Origin: Wolfiporia cocos
Taxonomy: Eukaryota; Basidiomycota; Agaricomycetes; Polyporales; Phaeolaceae
DNA: 64,000 nucleotides
Assembly: GCA_029448655.1 (NCBI GenBank)
Contig: JACCLO010000003.1
Coordinates: 3,658,001-3,722,000, forward strand
Direction: 5' to 3'
This document shows positions 22,163 through 33,820 of this stretch, in pieces (positions within the stretch are counted from its first letter, which is position 1; every line of letters begins with the position of its first letter). Under the pieces are notes generated by a model. The model was not told the DNA's origin and did not search any database. It worked only from the letters and a program-made list of their open reading frames with translations. The position numbers and the translations under genes were made by a program.

Positions 22163-23878
22163 AATTATCTTAATCTGCCAACTGCCCTTCGCTTAAGAAA
22201 TCGCAGTTGCGAGCTAGGTTTGCACGCAGATTAATCTGCTAGCTGTGGCAGATTAATCTACTGTGACAATAAAATGGTACATCCAGGATTTGAACCAAGG
22301 ACCTTAGCATGGATGAGAATAACAGCATCGCAGCATACATTAGCCAACTGAGCTACAGTGCAACTAGAATCTTCATACTTTTAAGAAATATATAGAGTAT
22401 TTTGTAAACTTCATTTTTGCAGTTTAACATCTTCCATAACACAAATACAAATGAATCTGCCTCTAAAGACCTGTGATTCCAGTGTATTCAACTTTCCCAT
22501 TGTGAATTGCTCCAGGTCAGGCATGGTAAAACTAGTGTTGTGAGGTCCGGTCCCAAGGACCGCTAAAGATCAAGGACAGGACCAGGACCGGACTGATTAG
22601 GACCGATTTAGCGGTCCGGTCCAGTCCCGGTCCTAACACGGTCCTGGTCCTGGTCCTAACGAGTTGTCAATTTATACAGGACCGGTTGGGACCGGTCTGG
22701 ACCAGTCCCGGACCGGTCCCAAAAGTTAGCATAGAATAGTTCTTCGACTCCAAGATTTTAAACCATGATGCACTAATTTAAACATAAATTCAAGTACCTA
22801 AGACTCCAGTGAGTGATCCAAGACGATCTGCATCATGTATGCACCACTAGCTAAGCATCACAAAACCTGACAATAATAGTTTTCACCAGTAAAGCTTCTA
22901 ATATTAATGATACAACGAAGCACTGCTATTGTCTTTGGCAGTGCTTAGCACATGCAGTCTGCCCTCATGTTATCACTAATGTTGTTGACTTGCACACAGT
23001 TGTATATGATCCCGCCCAGTAGCTTTGACATTTGCATGTTGATATAGATATATATCCAGTTCAATCTCATGCAGTCACTGGCTTCCAACCATTTAGTGGT
23101 CACTATTACTAGTCATTGTGTCATACAAGAATGAAACAATAAAATGTCATCAGGTTTTACCTGAGATGCGCAGTCACCACAGTGGCATATATAAATATAT
23201 ACCAGCTTCAGTGTACCAACCATACTGGCAAAACTCAACAATTGGTGCATCATAGTCAATTTACGAGCTGTACTAAGTATGTTTTGATACATGTTGAGCA
23301 ATAAGTGCCCTTTCGTCGCATTTTCTTACAAATAAAATATAGTCAAGTGAATGACCATTCAATCAGTCCTGGACCGGTTCAGACCGGTCCTGGGACCGGT
23401 ATAGGACCGCGGTCCTGCTTGGGACCGGTCTCAGTCCGGTCTCTCATTGCCTGCACCGGTCCGGTCCTGGTCCTGGTCCTCGGTCCTGCCCGAAACATGC
23501 AAAAGACCGGACCGGACCGGACCTCGCAACACTAGGTAAAACAAGCTACCACTATCATTGATTTTTTTATGCTTGTTGTAGCAGTTAGTTGCCTTGATGA
23601 TTTGCGGAAATTGTGTGTAAAATTTATGTTATATATATTTTGATTGGTCAATGGTAACTGTTGTCACTATGGCTCAGTTGGCTAATTATGCTGCGATGCT
23701 CTTATTCTCATCTGTGCTAAGGTCCTTGGTTCAAATCCTGGATGTACCATTTTATTGTCACAGTAGATTAATCTGCCACAGCTAGCAGATTAATCTGCGT
23801 GCAAACCTAGCTTGCAACTGCAATTTCTTAAGCGAAGGGCAGTTGGCAGATTAAGATAGTTGACTGAAACTCTACTGG
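22163..23878. mobile_element. Foldback element with about 210-base inverted arms carrying tRNA-like boxes
   Basis: The left arm (about 22163-22375, minus sense) and right arm (about 23667-23878, plus sense) are inverted copies. Each arm contains, from inside outward, a TRGCTCAGTTGGCTA or TGGCTCAGTTGGCTA box resembling an RNA polymerase III A box, a GGTTCAAATCC B box about 53 bases later, then a body ending near GACTGAA. Outside both arms is TGGCTGCG in direct orientation, a possible 8-base duplication. The interior is split by the hAT element 22533-23534; without that it is about 700 bases. Two tRNA-derived SINEs inserted head to head are the alternative. Confidence 0.65.
22533..23534. mobile_element. 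Non-autonomous hAT element, GGTCCGGTCC family, copy 1 (1002 bases)
   Basis: The ends are TAGTGTTGTGAGGTCCGG and the inverse of TAGTGTTGCGAGGTCCGG. The 8-base duplication GGTAAAAC is exact (22525-22532, 23535-23542). Dense GGACCGG/CCGGTCC words fill about 150-200 bases next to each end, a transposase-binding-like array; the centre is AT-rich and non-coding. A sister copy is at 60795-61723. It sits inside the foldback element. Confidence 0.9.
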
Positions 23879-24116
23879 CTGCGGATTCGCAGTGGCAGGG
23901 CTTGCTGTGTTCAGCGAGAAATTACATCATGTAGTGATACCAAGAACAAGAGCGTGTTTCAAGCTAGGATTCGATGGTTCGCCCATTGGAATTGCGCTCC
24001 AGCTGTGTCTTTCGTGACACAACGCGTTATGACGCCGCCACATATCCGGTTGTTGGAAATGCGATGTAACGAGTTCCCATGACTGACCGAGATTTATTAT
24101 ATTCAGTGTTGGAACT

Positions 24117-24290
24117 TATATTTGCTATGGGCGAGCTCGCGTGTGTGCCTGAATGTCGAACGTGCGTCGGGAGTCGGGTACGGCGGGGCCGGAAATGGTG
24201 CGAGGGCGAAATGGTATATGGTCGCCAAAACTTTGTACTGTGCCTCGCGCGTTTGCCCTTATCATTCACGTGTTCAAACTCAATATTCAA
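24117..24290 (+). repeat. Diverged copy of the TGTTGG short LTR family
   Basis: Starts TGTTGGAAC and shares the GCGAGCTCGCG...GCCTGAATGTCG...CGTCGGGAG run with 16563-16768, but the 3' end differs and no clean duplication is found; TATTCA on both sides is only suggestive. The end coordinate is approximate. Confidence 0.4.
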
Positions 24291-24451
24291 TGCTGAACCC
24301 ACTCATCTCATGGTTGTTTAACAACTCCAATTCAGACCCTGGCCGCATCAAGCTAGACGCAAGGCAACGTCAGCATCAAGCAAAGTTGAGGTTGAAATTC
24401 TGAATTCGAAGTCTCTTTATGGCGTCCTTCATAATCCCCGAATGCGCCGCG

Positions 24452-24478
24452 TTTCGTTCTGGCAATGCCAGAACGAAA
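24452..24478. repeat. Perfect 27-base palindrome
   Basis: TTTCGTTCTGGCA, one spacer base, then its exact inverse TGCCAGAACGAAA. No open frame or transposon end explains it. It could form a 13-pair hairpin or bind a dimeric protein. Confidence 0.85.
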
Positions 24479-27310
24479 TATGCTCACCAGGGCTATATTC
24501 CTGGCTCCTCAATATCAAGTGGCAATCGTACTCAGATCAAGTCCATAAGTTGAACAACGTGAATTTCCCCCCATCATAAAAGACTGGATTTATCTTGACT
24601 ACATTTACATGCCATTCGAGACGTGTCATTGATGTATATCTCTTTTTTGGCGGTAGTCTTGCGAGACTTAGATGCGCATAATCATAAACAATTGTTTGGT
24701 CTATGGGATTGGACTCATTCCGTACCGATCGCGAATGGGGCTCGTCCGTCCCATATCTCTTGGCGCTGCACAATTCATGCTTATTGGGATTGTGTCGCTC
24801 GAGTCTTACCGTGACTCTTGCTTGGCTCTGTTCTGTGAGAAGGAGTGACCGGCTCTCTTGCTGGCCTTCCCTACTATCTTCGAGTCGGATCTGGACATCC
24901 GTACTGCTACATTCCATCTGTTGAAATCCTTCATCGGATTCTAGGTACTAGGAAGCAGTAGGCTCAGATGGGTACAAACTGGCGACGAGCCACTCTGCTC
25001 GCGCCCCGCTTATGTACACTACCGGTAGGACTCGCTACCCGCTAGCTATAGCTTGCCCATTTCGTCGCCACCCGCCCGTCATCTCCGCGCTATCCCGCGC
25101 CATGGCAACGCCGCGGTCCGCCAAACCCTAAATTGCAACACCATCTCCTTTATATGGCCCAGAATCCTTCAGACATCGATACACACATGATTGAATGATT
25201 GATCGCATCTGACCACACCTCGAGTGGCTCAAGATCGAATGCGGAAAATCTACCGTGTATCTGAGCTCGCGTTCTGCCTTTCCGGGACTAAGAGGTCCTT
25301 GGTCCCGCTACAGATTCGCATCAGCTCAGCAAGCATGTGTTCACGAGGCGCTCCAGATGAGCACAATATTATTAGTGATACATCTGCACTCGATAAAGAC
25401 TATTTTCAGATCAGCAAGTTCCCATCATAGCACGTTGTGGAGCTTCTCGACGTTAACCGATGACACCCGCAACTACAAAGAACCACGCGAACACATGATT
25501 CATCAGTATTCACCGGTGGTTTTCTTGTCCTCTGTACCGATTGACTACTCTCATATGAATAGATGCAGAAGTCAAATTACTGAGATCCTCCGCGGACGCA
25601 TTCTGCAAAGGAGTTTTTACATGCCATGCGAAGAATATTTTCTTAGAGAATGCCACTTTGACGGCATTTCTCCATTTATCTCTGCTAATAGCTCTCACTG
25701 GTCGCTGTACAGAAATCAGAAGCATGGAGACCTACGGTTCCGAATGCATGCATCAGTGATAGATACCTTGAGACATCTCGACTCTCATCACATCCTGCCG
25801 GCGCGGTCGGATGTACCTTGTCAAACACGCGAACGTAAGGTACGTATATTGTCTTGACAAATGCGCCCGGACCATAAGACTGACAATACTGTGACATACT
25901 CGGGCATAGGATTGGAAATTTAGACCTAGAGGGACTGTCATCCATGATTCACGATACTCCTTCCGGTGAATATTGACATAATCACAACAATGATACTCAG
26001 CCCGACTGTGTATTAGATATCGCATATTCAGTCGCAAGATTATTCCTAGTCCTTTGTAAGTAGCAGCAGAGGATGATTAGAGCTAGAGCTACTAGATAAA
26101 TGAGTCACAGCTTGACATTTGAGATTAATATACTGAGGATGTTGAATCCTGCGGAATTTAGCATAAGTCTACATCAGCTCTAGTATGTCAGATCATTGGT
26201 AGCGCGAGAAGGGAAGCATGGACGATCGCTCTTTATTATGGATGGTGTACGCAATCTTTTGAAATAAGCGTTGCTCAAGCCCACGCATGTTTTCTGGACA
26301 GCTGCCAGCTGCGCAAGTGCAAGTGGAAAGTGCTATTCAACAACAGGCAGTCGCGATCTGTCACGCTCACGTGGTTCATAACGTCTGTTTCACCACCGGG
26401 GGCATTATCTAATAAACTTTGTCGGAAACATGTTGGTATCATTGGAATAAGTGATCAAATGCAAACATATACATATTGCATTTGTTGATAACATCACAAG
26501 ATATGCGGCTGAGATCATCTGCCACAGCTCAGAAATGATGCATTTCCCGTCTCTACGTAAGTCCTATTCGCTAGTTTCAGCTTGAGATCCTGGAATAACA
26601 CTTTGTAGAATCACAATAGGCAATATTGGATATCAGACACGGATGTCCGGAACGAGCGGAGGCTGAGGTAATTGTTTGCAAAGGAGACTACATTGCATTC
26701 GCCCTGGCCTCCGATGACGATGCTATGCGCACGCCAACGCCGCTACTTCTTTCTACCTCAGTCTTACTCGGGATGCTTCCATATTGCCCGACGCGCGACA
26801 CAAGCAACGGTGTTTGAGTAGCCTCTGGCTGTGCTGCATCTTGATGTCGACTGATCTCGGCCATAGATTTGGGCGATGAGTGTTTGCGACACTGACTGTT
26901 TGCATTCGCACTGCGGAAATGTCTAGTCTGACACGAGTCATAGAGCGGTGTCGTTGGCAATCTGACCACGGGCATGTTCAAACAGTCGACGAAGGAAGGT
27001 TTCAACCAGGGAAGAGTTAGCTCGGACATCGAACCTTCTCTGACCTTGGCAGCATCAGGATCTCACGTGAGGTGACAGCGAACCACGGAAATGAATTGAT
27101 ATGTGTCCTATGATCCTGCTTCCGATCACGATTCAGTGTACAATCACGTCGCCGGTCGCGTGTTGCACCCTGTGGCACTTTTAGACAAAGGTCTGTCTAT
27201 TCAGCTCTCTGACTATTCCGCATCCAGTCTGCGTCCTTGATCCTCATCCGCGGAACAGCCCATGTATTTAACGATCCTCTCGTGTATGCAGGCAGTTGGA
27301 CGATAGCACC
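24479..27310. other. No gene recognised; upstream region of the P450 gene
   Basis: Open frames at 24537-24917 (minus, 126 codons), 25255-25857 (plus, 200 codons) and 26688-27029 (minus, 113 codons) show no motif I recognise. The 25255 frame overlaps minus-strand frames that also look fragmentary. The segment 24963-25070 is the uninterrupted counterpart of the site of the solo LTR 57177-57715. The P450 promoter should lie in the last few hundred bases. Confidence 0.35.
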
Positions 27311-29332
27311 ATGCCCCTCTTGGACAGAATCACAACCCATGCACTGGATTATGTGTGCATGCCCACATTCTGGCTCGCCTTAATTCCTGCCGTCTTAACA
27401 ACGGTATATATCGTGCCTTATCTCCTCGATCCACTGGGACTCCGCACATTCCCTGGCCCCATCTTTGCCAAGTTCACAAGTGGCTGGTTACCGTGGGTCG
27501 TCAGCCAGAATCGCTGGTCTGTTGCCGTCGATAGTCTGCACAGGAAGTATGGTGAGTGCTGCCAATTGTTGGTGATTGTTGCTTGTCGAGACGAGAGTCT
27601 GATCTGATGTTGGATAGGGATATTCGTGCGCTTGTCACCTAATCACGTCTCGATCGCCCATCCTGTTGCGCTCCCTGCTGTGTACGGCCATTCGTCGGGC
27701 ACCCTGAAAGCGCCGTTTTACGATGCCTTTTCGGGATTCAAGACGCGAAACATGTTCAATACTCTCTCGCGCACCGAGCACGCTAGGAAGCGGCGGATCG
27801 AATCGCATATGTTCTCTCCGCAGAGTGTGCGCGCGTTAGAAGGTACTGCACGTGTGCATCACACCAACCTGGTCAGCCAGTGGGATAAACTGTACTCGTA
27901 TGTGAAACGGGCGGAGAGTGGCGCTGCGAGAGAAGGTTCGCTAGGTGAGTGCGCTTGGAAGGTGAAAGATGGTCGTGTCTGGTTTGATTGCATGCCTTGT
28001 GAGTTGGTAACGTTACGTACTCTCAATGCCGCTATACTAACAATCACTGACATGGCAGGGTTCAACTACTGGTCATTTGATACAATTGGTGATTGGGCTC
28101 ACGTTGTCACTGTCCACGCCCTCACGTCACTGACACTATGCACTCAGGTGACCTTGCTTTCGGTGCTCCGTTCGGAATGATTCTTGCTGCGAAAGACACA
28201 GCTCGGGTTGCTAAATCAGTCAAGGCAAGCTTAGCGACGTTCGGGACCCCTTCTCAGACGGGAAAGTTTGCTTTTGAAACAGAAGAGCTACCCGTCATCA
28301 AGATAGTAGGCCAACGTGCGGAACTTGTTGCGATGTTTGCATGGCTCCCGGAGTATGTGTGGCCTATCATCTTGATGATGCCTGGCTTCCGTAGCAGTCG
28401 GCAGGCCATCCCTCAGGTGTCTGGTTTAGCAGTGGCTGCTGTCGCCAAGCGGATGAATAATCCCGATGCGCGCGCAGACATGCTGAACAGGTTGCTGGAT
28501 GCCCGTGATGAGAATGGGGAACCCATGAGCCCCGAAGAATTGAGCTCGGAAGCGTTTCTGCTCATCGTAGCCGGAACTGACACTGTTTCCAAGTGGGTGA
28601 TTTCGAATCTGTTTTATTTCGGCATTCATCATAGCCACATGGTACCCCTAGTACGTCATGCGCGACCACATACTACCTTGCTCGTGATCAACGAGTGCAA
28701 GCGAAGCTTCAGGCAGAGCTCGATGATGCACTGAAGGCGGTAGATTCAGTGGTTGCGCCTCATGATGCGATCAAACACTTACCATACCTTGAAGCCGTGG
28801 TGAACGAGGGACTCCGGCTGCATTCTGCTGTCGGTGCAGGACTACCTCGCGTTGTGCCCGAGGGCGGCATGACTGTGCTCGGCCACACCTTCAAGGAAGG
28901 CACCTGGGTCAGCGTACCCACTTACCACATTCACAGAGATGAGAACATCTGGGGAGAGAATGCTAGTGTGTTCTATCCGGAGCGCTGGATCGAAGCTAGC
29001 GGAGACCAGAAGAAAGCGATGCTCGATGCGTTCGTGCCGTTCTCCATAGGTCCTAGGTGAGTCAGCTTGAGCTTTCAAAGTCACTGCCTGGCAGCTGATT
29101 GCATCTTCCAGAGCATGCATCGGCCGCAACCTTGCATTGATGCAGCTTCACATCGTCCTCGCGACACTGTTCCGTCGCTTCAATGTTGTCCTTGAATCTG
29201 ATGACCCTGTATGTCATTCGACATTGTATCAAAGTCTGTACGGCTGATGCAAAGGATTAGCTCCCTGTTCAGGATAGTTTCGGACGTAGGCCTAAGCAGT
29301 GCATGGTAGGTATCAAGCCCAGAAATCTGTGA
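27311..29332 (+). CDS. Cytochrome P450 monooxygenase, seven exons
   Basis: Heme-thiolate monooxygenase that inserts oxygen into a lipophilic substrate using electrons from a P450 reductase at the ER membrane; the substrate cannot be told. Exons: 27311-27551, 27618-27998, 28059-28088, 28148-28592, 28652-29056, 29112-29208, 29273-29332, giving 552 residues. All introns are GT-AG and phases agree. The N-terminus has one membrane anchor (about residues 18-42) and an FPGP hinge, followed by [13 protein letters not shown]. Further markers are the I-helix AGTDTVS, ExxR as EGLR, PERW, the heme loop FSIGPRACIGR (split by intron 5) and the ending GIKPRNL. Length is normal for fungal class II P450s. I chose ATG 27311; the TTG-led extension upstream has no support. 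No pathway partner is visible; its neighbours are transposon debris. Confidence 0.93.
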
Positions 29333-30460
29333 GGCCTTGTAATGCACATAGACCCTGTGAAATTGTGTCCGAGAAGGTGTGTGCATACGTGCTTCTTTCA
29401 TTTCTTTGGGTTTTACTCAAACGCAAATGCTCTAGAATTTAGGCTCTACCCAACTTGCGTTTTGGCATGCCCTCCTATGTAAGATAGTCCTCATACAAAC
29501 TCATCAAATGTTCCAATACGTGACTGTTACGTGACATAGTCGTTACATCTCCAAATCGGCCCATCACGTAGGAGTTATCGGTCAAGCGCTGTTCTCATTT
29601 CGCACATTAGTCCAAGCGCTTGCCCGTATCGCCACTTCCCATCTGTACGACACCGTCCATTCAGTTAGCAGCATGTGTACTTCAATAAAGCTTATTGATG
29701 CCTACAATAAACAAAGCCACGATGGAGGGTGTGCGTGGTCGAATTCCGCCAAGATGTTATCCGGCAAAACACGATGTCCATGATACTTTTTGTTGGCCCA
29801 TGCCGCCTGTCGTCCATCTAGTCCACGACGGTAAGCATCCATGAAGCGCAGCGAGCGATTATAGTATCTATATAGCACGACTTAATTACAGTACATCTGC
29901 TGCCTTTGACAATCAAACGGGTGGATTGTAGCTTGCCAACATATCCTGAGGCAGCCGGTGTCTCTGTTTAGCTGCCGGAGCAACCTAGGACTACTGTCAA
30001 AGTCATTGGTCGGTATTAATGGTCCAACTCACATTCTCCTTATCCCCAATCATTATCTTCCGGACATACTCGTTCCAAGCTTGAGTGCGCCCCTAGATTT
30101 TTAAGGTTGAATAGACGTCACCTGGGCATGAGTGAGTGCCAGATGGCTCGGGCTCGGGCGGTGCTGAGAGTGATATTGATAAGACTTCAAATGGCTTGTT
30201 TTGGTGTTGACTGTAGTCCCTCCTGTGTAAATGCTAAGGCAATTCAGCAAAGGCAAGGATCAGAAATCCCCCCGCAAGCGGTTGTGCGGAATGCAATTTT
30301 CTACAAATCTATGGTTTTTGATTTCGGAGACTGTACCATCAGCAAAATGCAAGCCCTCATATCTAGTCTGTTAACTATTGTAAATAGCAGCTCAGTAGAT
30401 ATACATAGATATGAGCAGATACTACACATGGGGTAATGGCAGGATCCATGAGGACTGAAA
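29333..30460. other. P450 downstream region, no complete gene
   Basis: Apart from the minus-strand relic at 29702-29888 nothing is recognisable. A 109-codon plus frame at 30107-30436 has no motif. The stretch ends at the first Helitron unit. Confidence 0.4.
29702..29888 (-). pseudogene. C-terminal relic, possibly transposon-associated protein
   Basis: A minus-strand frame ending at TAG 29704-29702 reads LRFMDAYRRGLDGRQAAWA, then KYHGHRVLP and a short tail. The pattern recalls a C-terminal motif that I associate with basidiomycete transposase-like proteins; this is from memory and not verified. No upstream exon was found, so it is probably a fragment. Confidence 0.35.
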
Positions 30461-31142
30461 TCATATAATAAAGGGACGACCGTTGCGTGGGAACTGCCAT
30501 GTGCTTTTCCACGTGTGCCACGTGCTGTCCGTCGTCCCGTAGGGCTCGCGCCACCGACCCGGGAAGTTGGCCAGTGGATTCCCACGCCCAGCGCCTGCAA
30601 GGCGCGCATGCCGGTTGCAAAGGTATTACAAGCGAAGCGACGACGAGGCCGAGCGTCAGCGAGGTGGAGGAGTGGCTGAGCGGGCAGAGATAAACAACAA
30701 CTCCTAAAGTACAAAATTATGGCGAAGCCACACGCCCGGCGCCTGTAAGGCGCGCGTTCAAATCCCTTCGACGAAAACTCGCGTTTCGCGCGTCCTCCCT
30801 ATGCTGTGCCACGGGGATTTTGTAGCTGTTGTAACGTAGATGGCCTGTACTGTATATACCCGCCAGAAAATCAAATTAAGAGAATTCAGGGAGTTTTCTG
30901 AGGCACTACATTTGTGGACACAATGTTACAAGCGAAGCGACGACGACACCGAGCATCAGCGAGGTGGAGGAAGTGGCTGAGCGGGCAGAGAACAAAGGAC
31001 AGGTGCAGCAGGGTGATCATACACCCTGGAGGTTGGGTGGACTCATAATGTCTCCATCCAATGTGTTTTTCCCTTATTCTATTAGTTATCTCACTTAAAT
31101 AACAATTGATATTCGTGGCGAAGCCATGGGTAATTAAACTCG
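30461..31142 (+). mobile_element. Helitron unit 1, first of the tandem array
   Basis: Starts TCATATAATAAAGGG after an A and ends with hairpin GGCGAAGCC, GGGTAATTAA and ACTCG, a decayed CTAG end. An internal hairpin at 30722-30733 without its CTAG tail suggests the unit is itself a fusion of two. Contains the shared block with GAGGTGGAGGAGTGGCTGAG. Confidence 0.65.
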
Positions 31143-31589
31143 TCTAGGTACTAAAGGGCCGTGGAAGAAAACCATGTGGTTCTCGCGTGGCAACCGTGCG
31201 TTCATTGGCCCGTAGGGCGCGCGCCACCATCCCCGTGCCATTTCCCACGGACGGCGCCTACAGTTTCGCGCGTCCTCCCTGTGCGCCACGGGGATTTTAT
31301 TGTAACGTAAATGGCCTATACTGTAGATACCTGCTGGAAAATTCAAGAGTAACCGGAAGGTTTATGAGTTACCACAAGCGAAGTGACGACGACACCGAGC
31401 ATCAGCGAGGTGTCGGAAGTGGCTGAGCGGGCAGAGACAAAGGACAGAACTTCGGCAGGTGCAGCAGGGTGATCACACACCCTGGGGGTGGGTGGACTCG
31501 CATTACAATATGTTCTTCCCTTATTCTATTCGTTATCATACTCAAGTGACAATTGACATCCGTGGCAAAGCCGCGGGTAATTAAACTCG
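31143..31589 (+). mobile_element. Helitron unit 2
   Basis: Starts TCTAGGTACTAAAGGG directly after unit 1 and ends with GTGGCAAAGCC, GCGGGTAATTAA and ACTCG. Non-coding, 447 bases. Shares the subterminal GAGGTG-GGAAGTGGCTGAGCGG block. Confidence 0.65.
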
Positions 31590-32704
31590 TCTATCAGTAA
31601 TGGGAGCTTGTGCCGGAGGCGCTCGCGTGCGGCTAGCGTGCAGCTAGCGTATCGCTCGCGTGCAGCTAGCATGTCGCTCACGTGTCGCTCGCGTTTTGTG
31701 CACGTTCAGTGCACGTTTTACGCACATGGACACCACGTTTGCCGCGTGGAATCCATGCGCATCGTCAAATCCTGCTCCCATTAGATAGGGCACCTGCTGC
31801 CATCCGTGGAGTTGGCCGGTGGATTCCCGTGCCTGGCGCCTGCAAGGCATGCGCGCTGTTCCTACCCCGCACCACGGGGATTCGTGCCCCATGGCATGGG
31901 GATTCATGCCCCACACCACGGGGATTCACGCCCCACACCACGGGGATTTGTGGCCCTTGCCATGGGGGTTTGTGGCCCATGCCACGGGGATTTGTGCCCC
32001 GTGCCACGGGGATTTGTGCCCCACATCATGGGGATTTTTGTAATGTAAATACCCCACACCACGGGGATTTGTACCCCACACCATGGGGATTTGCACCCCA
32101 TGCCACGGGGATTTGTGCTCTGTGCCACAGGGATTTGTGCACCATGCCACAGGGATTTTTGTAATGTAAATACCCCACACCATGGGGATTTGTACCACAT
32201 GCCACAGGGATTTGTACTGCACACCATGGGGATTTGTGCCCCATGCCACAGGGATTTTTGTAATGTAAATACCCTGCACCACGGGGATTTGTACCCTGCA
32301 CCATGGGGATTTGTGTCCCATGCTACGGGGATTTGTGCCCTGCCACGGGGATTTTTGTAACATAAATGGCCTGTGCTGTAATGCCTGCCAAAATATTGAA
32401 GAAAATTCAGGATTATTTGACACACCATATTACACAGTATTACAAGTGAAGCGTTGACAAGACCGAGCATCAGCGAGGTGGAGGAGTGGCTGAGCAGGCA
32501 GAGACAAGGAACAGAAGAGGGGAACCCATGGGTAATCCACGGTAAATTGATGGAGAATCCACAGGTAAGTTCAAAAAACCCTTGCTTTGTGTGTGAATGG
32601 TCTGAATTCCCCCGGTTATCTCAAATAGGCACACACGGATTGGGATATGATATTGAAGTGATTAAACTATGTGTTTGTGGTGAAGCCACGGGTAATTAAG
32701 CTAG
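31590..32704 (+). mobile_element. Helitron unit 3 with the largest minisatellite
   Basis: Starts TCTATCAGTAATGGGAGC and ends GTGGTGAAGCCAC, GGGTAATTAAG, CTAG. The interior (31872-32365) is a 22-base minisatellite. Long open frames on both strands come from the repeat and are not genes. Confidence 0.75.
31872..32365. repeat. 22-base minisatellite GGGGATTTGTGCCCC-type, block 1
   Basis: About twenty units of a 22-base word around GGGGATTTGTGCCCC, whose GGGG and CCCC ends are self-complementary. A higher-order unit of about 100-120 bases is marked by TTTTTGTAATGTAAATAC at 32036, 32157 and 32257. Related blocks are at 33268-33650, 34298-34475 and 52510-52690. Confidence 0.88.
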
Positions 32705-33057
32705 TCCATAATATAATGGGAGCTCGTGCCATAGGCGCTCGCGTGCCACTAGCGTGTCGCTCGCGTGTCGCTCGCGTTTTGCGCACGTTTTATGCACATG
32801 GACACCACATTTTCCACGTGGCATCCATGTGCGTCGATCCTGCTCCCATTAGATAGGGCGCCTGGCGCCCGGGAAGTTGGGCAGTGGATTCCCACGGTCA
32901 GCACCTGCAAGGCGCGCATGCCGGTTGCAAAGGTATTACAAGTGAAGTGACGACGAGGCCGAGTGTCAGCGAGGTGGAGGAGTGGCTGAGTGAGCAGAGA
33001 CAAGTAACAAGCCCTAGAACATAGAAATTGTGGCAAAGCCACAAGTAGTTAAGCTAG
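32705..33057 (+). mobile_element. Helitron unit 4 (353 bases, minimal form)
   Basis: Starts TCCATAATATAATGGGAGC, ends GTGGCAAAGCCAC, AAGTAGTTAAG, CTAG. It has no minisatellite and shows the basic shared body: CTAGCGTGTCGCTCGCG near the start, CTGCTCCCATTAGATAGGGC in the middle and GAGGTGGAGGAGTGGCTGAG before the end. Confidence 0.8.
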
Positions 33058-33820
33058 TCTAAAAGTAATGGGAGCTCGCGTGGGAGGTGTTGCGTGTCGC
33101 TAGCGTGTCGCACACGAGAATCACACATGGCAAGCAGGTTTGCTGTGTGGTGTCCATGTGCGTCATCAATCCTGCTCCCATTAGATAGGGCGCCTGGCGC
33201 CTGTGAATTCCCACGCTCAGCGCCTGCAAGGCACGCTGCTAGCTCGCGTTTTGCACGCTGTTCCTGCCCCGCACCATGGGGATTCGTGCCATGGGGATTC
33301 ATACCCCACACCACGGGGATTTGTGCCCCACACCACGGGGATTTGTGGCCCATTCCATGGGGGTTTGTGGCCCATGCCACAGGGGTTTGTGTCCTGTGGC
33401 ATGGGGATTTTGTAATGTAAATACCCCACACCAGGGGGATTTGTATCCCATGCCACAGGGATTTGCACCCCAATGCCACAGGGATTTGTGCCCCATGCCA
33501 CAGGGATCTGTGCTCTGTATCATGGAGATTTGTGCCCTGTGCCATGGGGATTTGTGTCCTGTGGTATGGGGATTTTGTAATGTGAATACCCCACACCATG
33601 GGGATTTGTACCCTGTGCCACAGAGATTTGCACCCCGATGCCACAGGGGTGAATTCCCACACACAGTGCCTGCAAGGTGCGCGTGCCGGTTGCAGATTTT
33701 ACAAGCGAAGCGACAACGATACCGAGCATCAGCAAGGTGGAAGAGTGGCTGAGTGGGCAGAGACTAAAATATATTCCTAAGACATAATGTTTGTGGCGAA
33801 GCCACAGGTAATTAAGCTAG
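33058..33820 (+). mobile_element. Helitron unit 5
   Basis: Starts TCTAAAAGTAATGGGAGC, ends GTGGCGAAGCCAC, AGGTAATTAAG, CTAG. 763 bases, carrying minisatellite block 2 (33268-33650). Confidence 0.8.
33268..33650. repeat. 22-base minisatellite, block 2
   Basis: Same unit as block 1, in Helitron unit 5, with copies drifting by C/T and G/A changes. Confidence 0.85.

Noticed and set aside
23667..23750. A tRNA gene
   Set aside because: A-box- and B-box-like words are present, but the acceptor arms do not pair and the T stem has a mismatch; the segment is an arm of a repeat.
27296..27310. P450 start at 27296
   Set aside because: That codon is TTG; the ATG at 27311 gives a normal P450 N-terminus.
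28593..28651. A frameshift in the P450 gene after the I-helix
   Set aside because: An intron with GT and AG ends of 59 bases restores the frame and gives the expected helix and QAKLQ continuation.
31904..32470. Long minus-strand open frame of 188 codons and similar frames at 33054-33662 and 31682-32164
   Set aside because: They consist of the 22-base minisatellite read through; several frames on both strands are open at once and the peptide repeats mirror the DNA unit.
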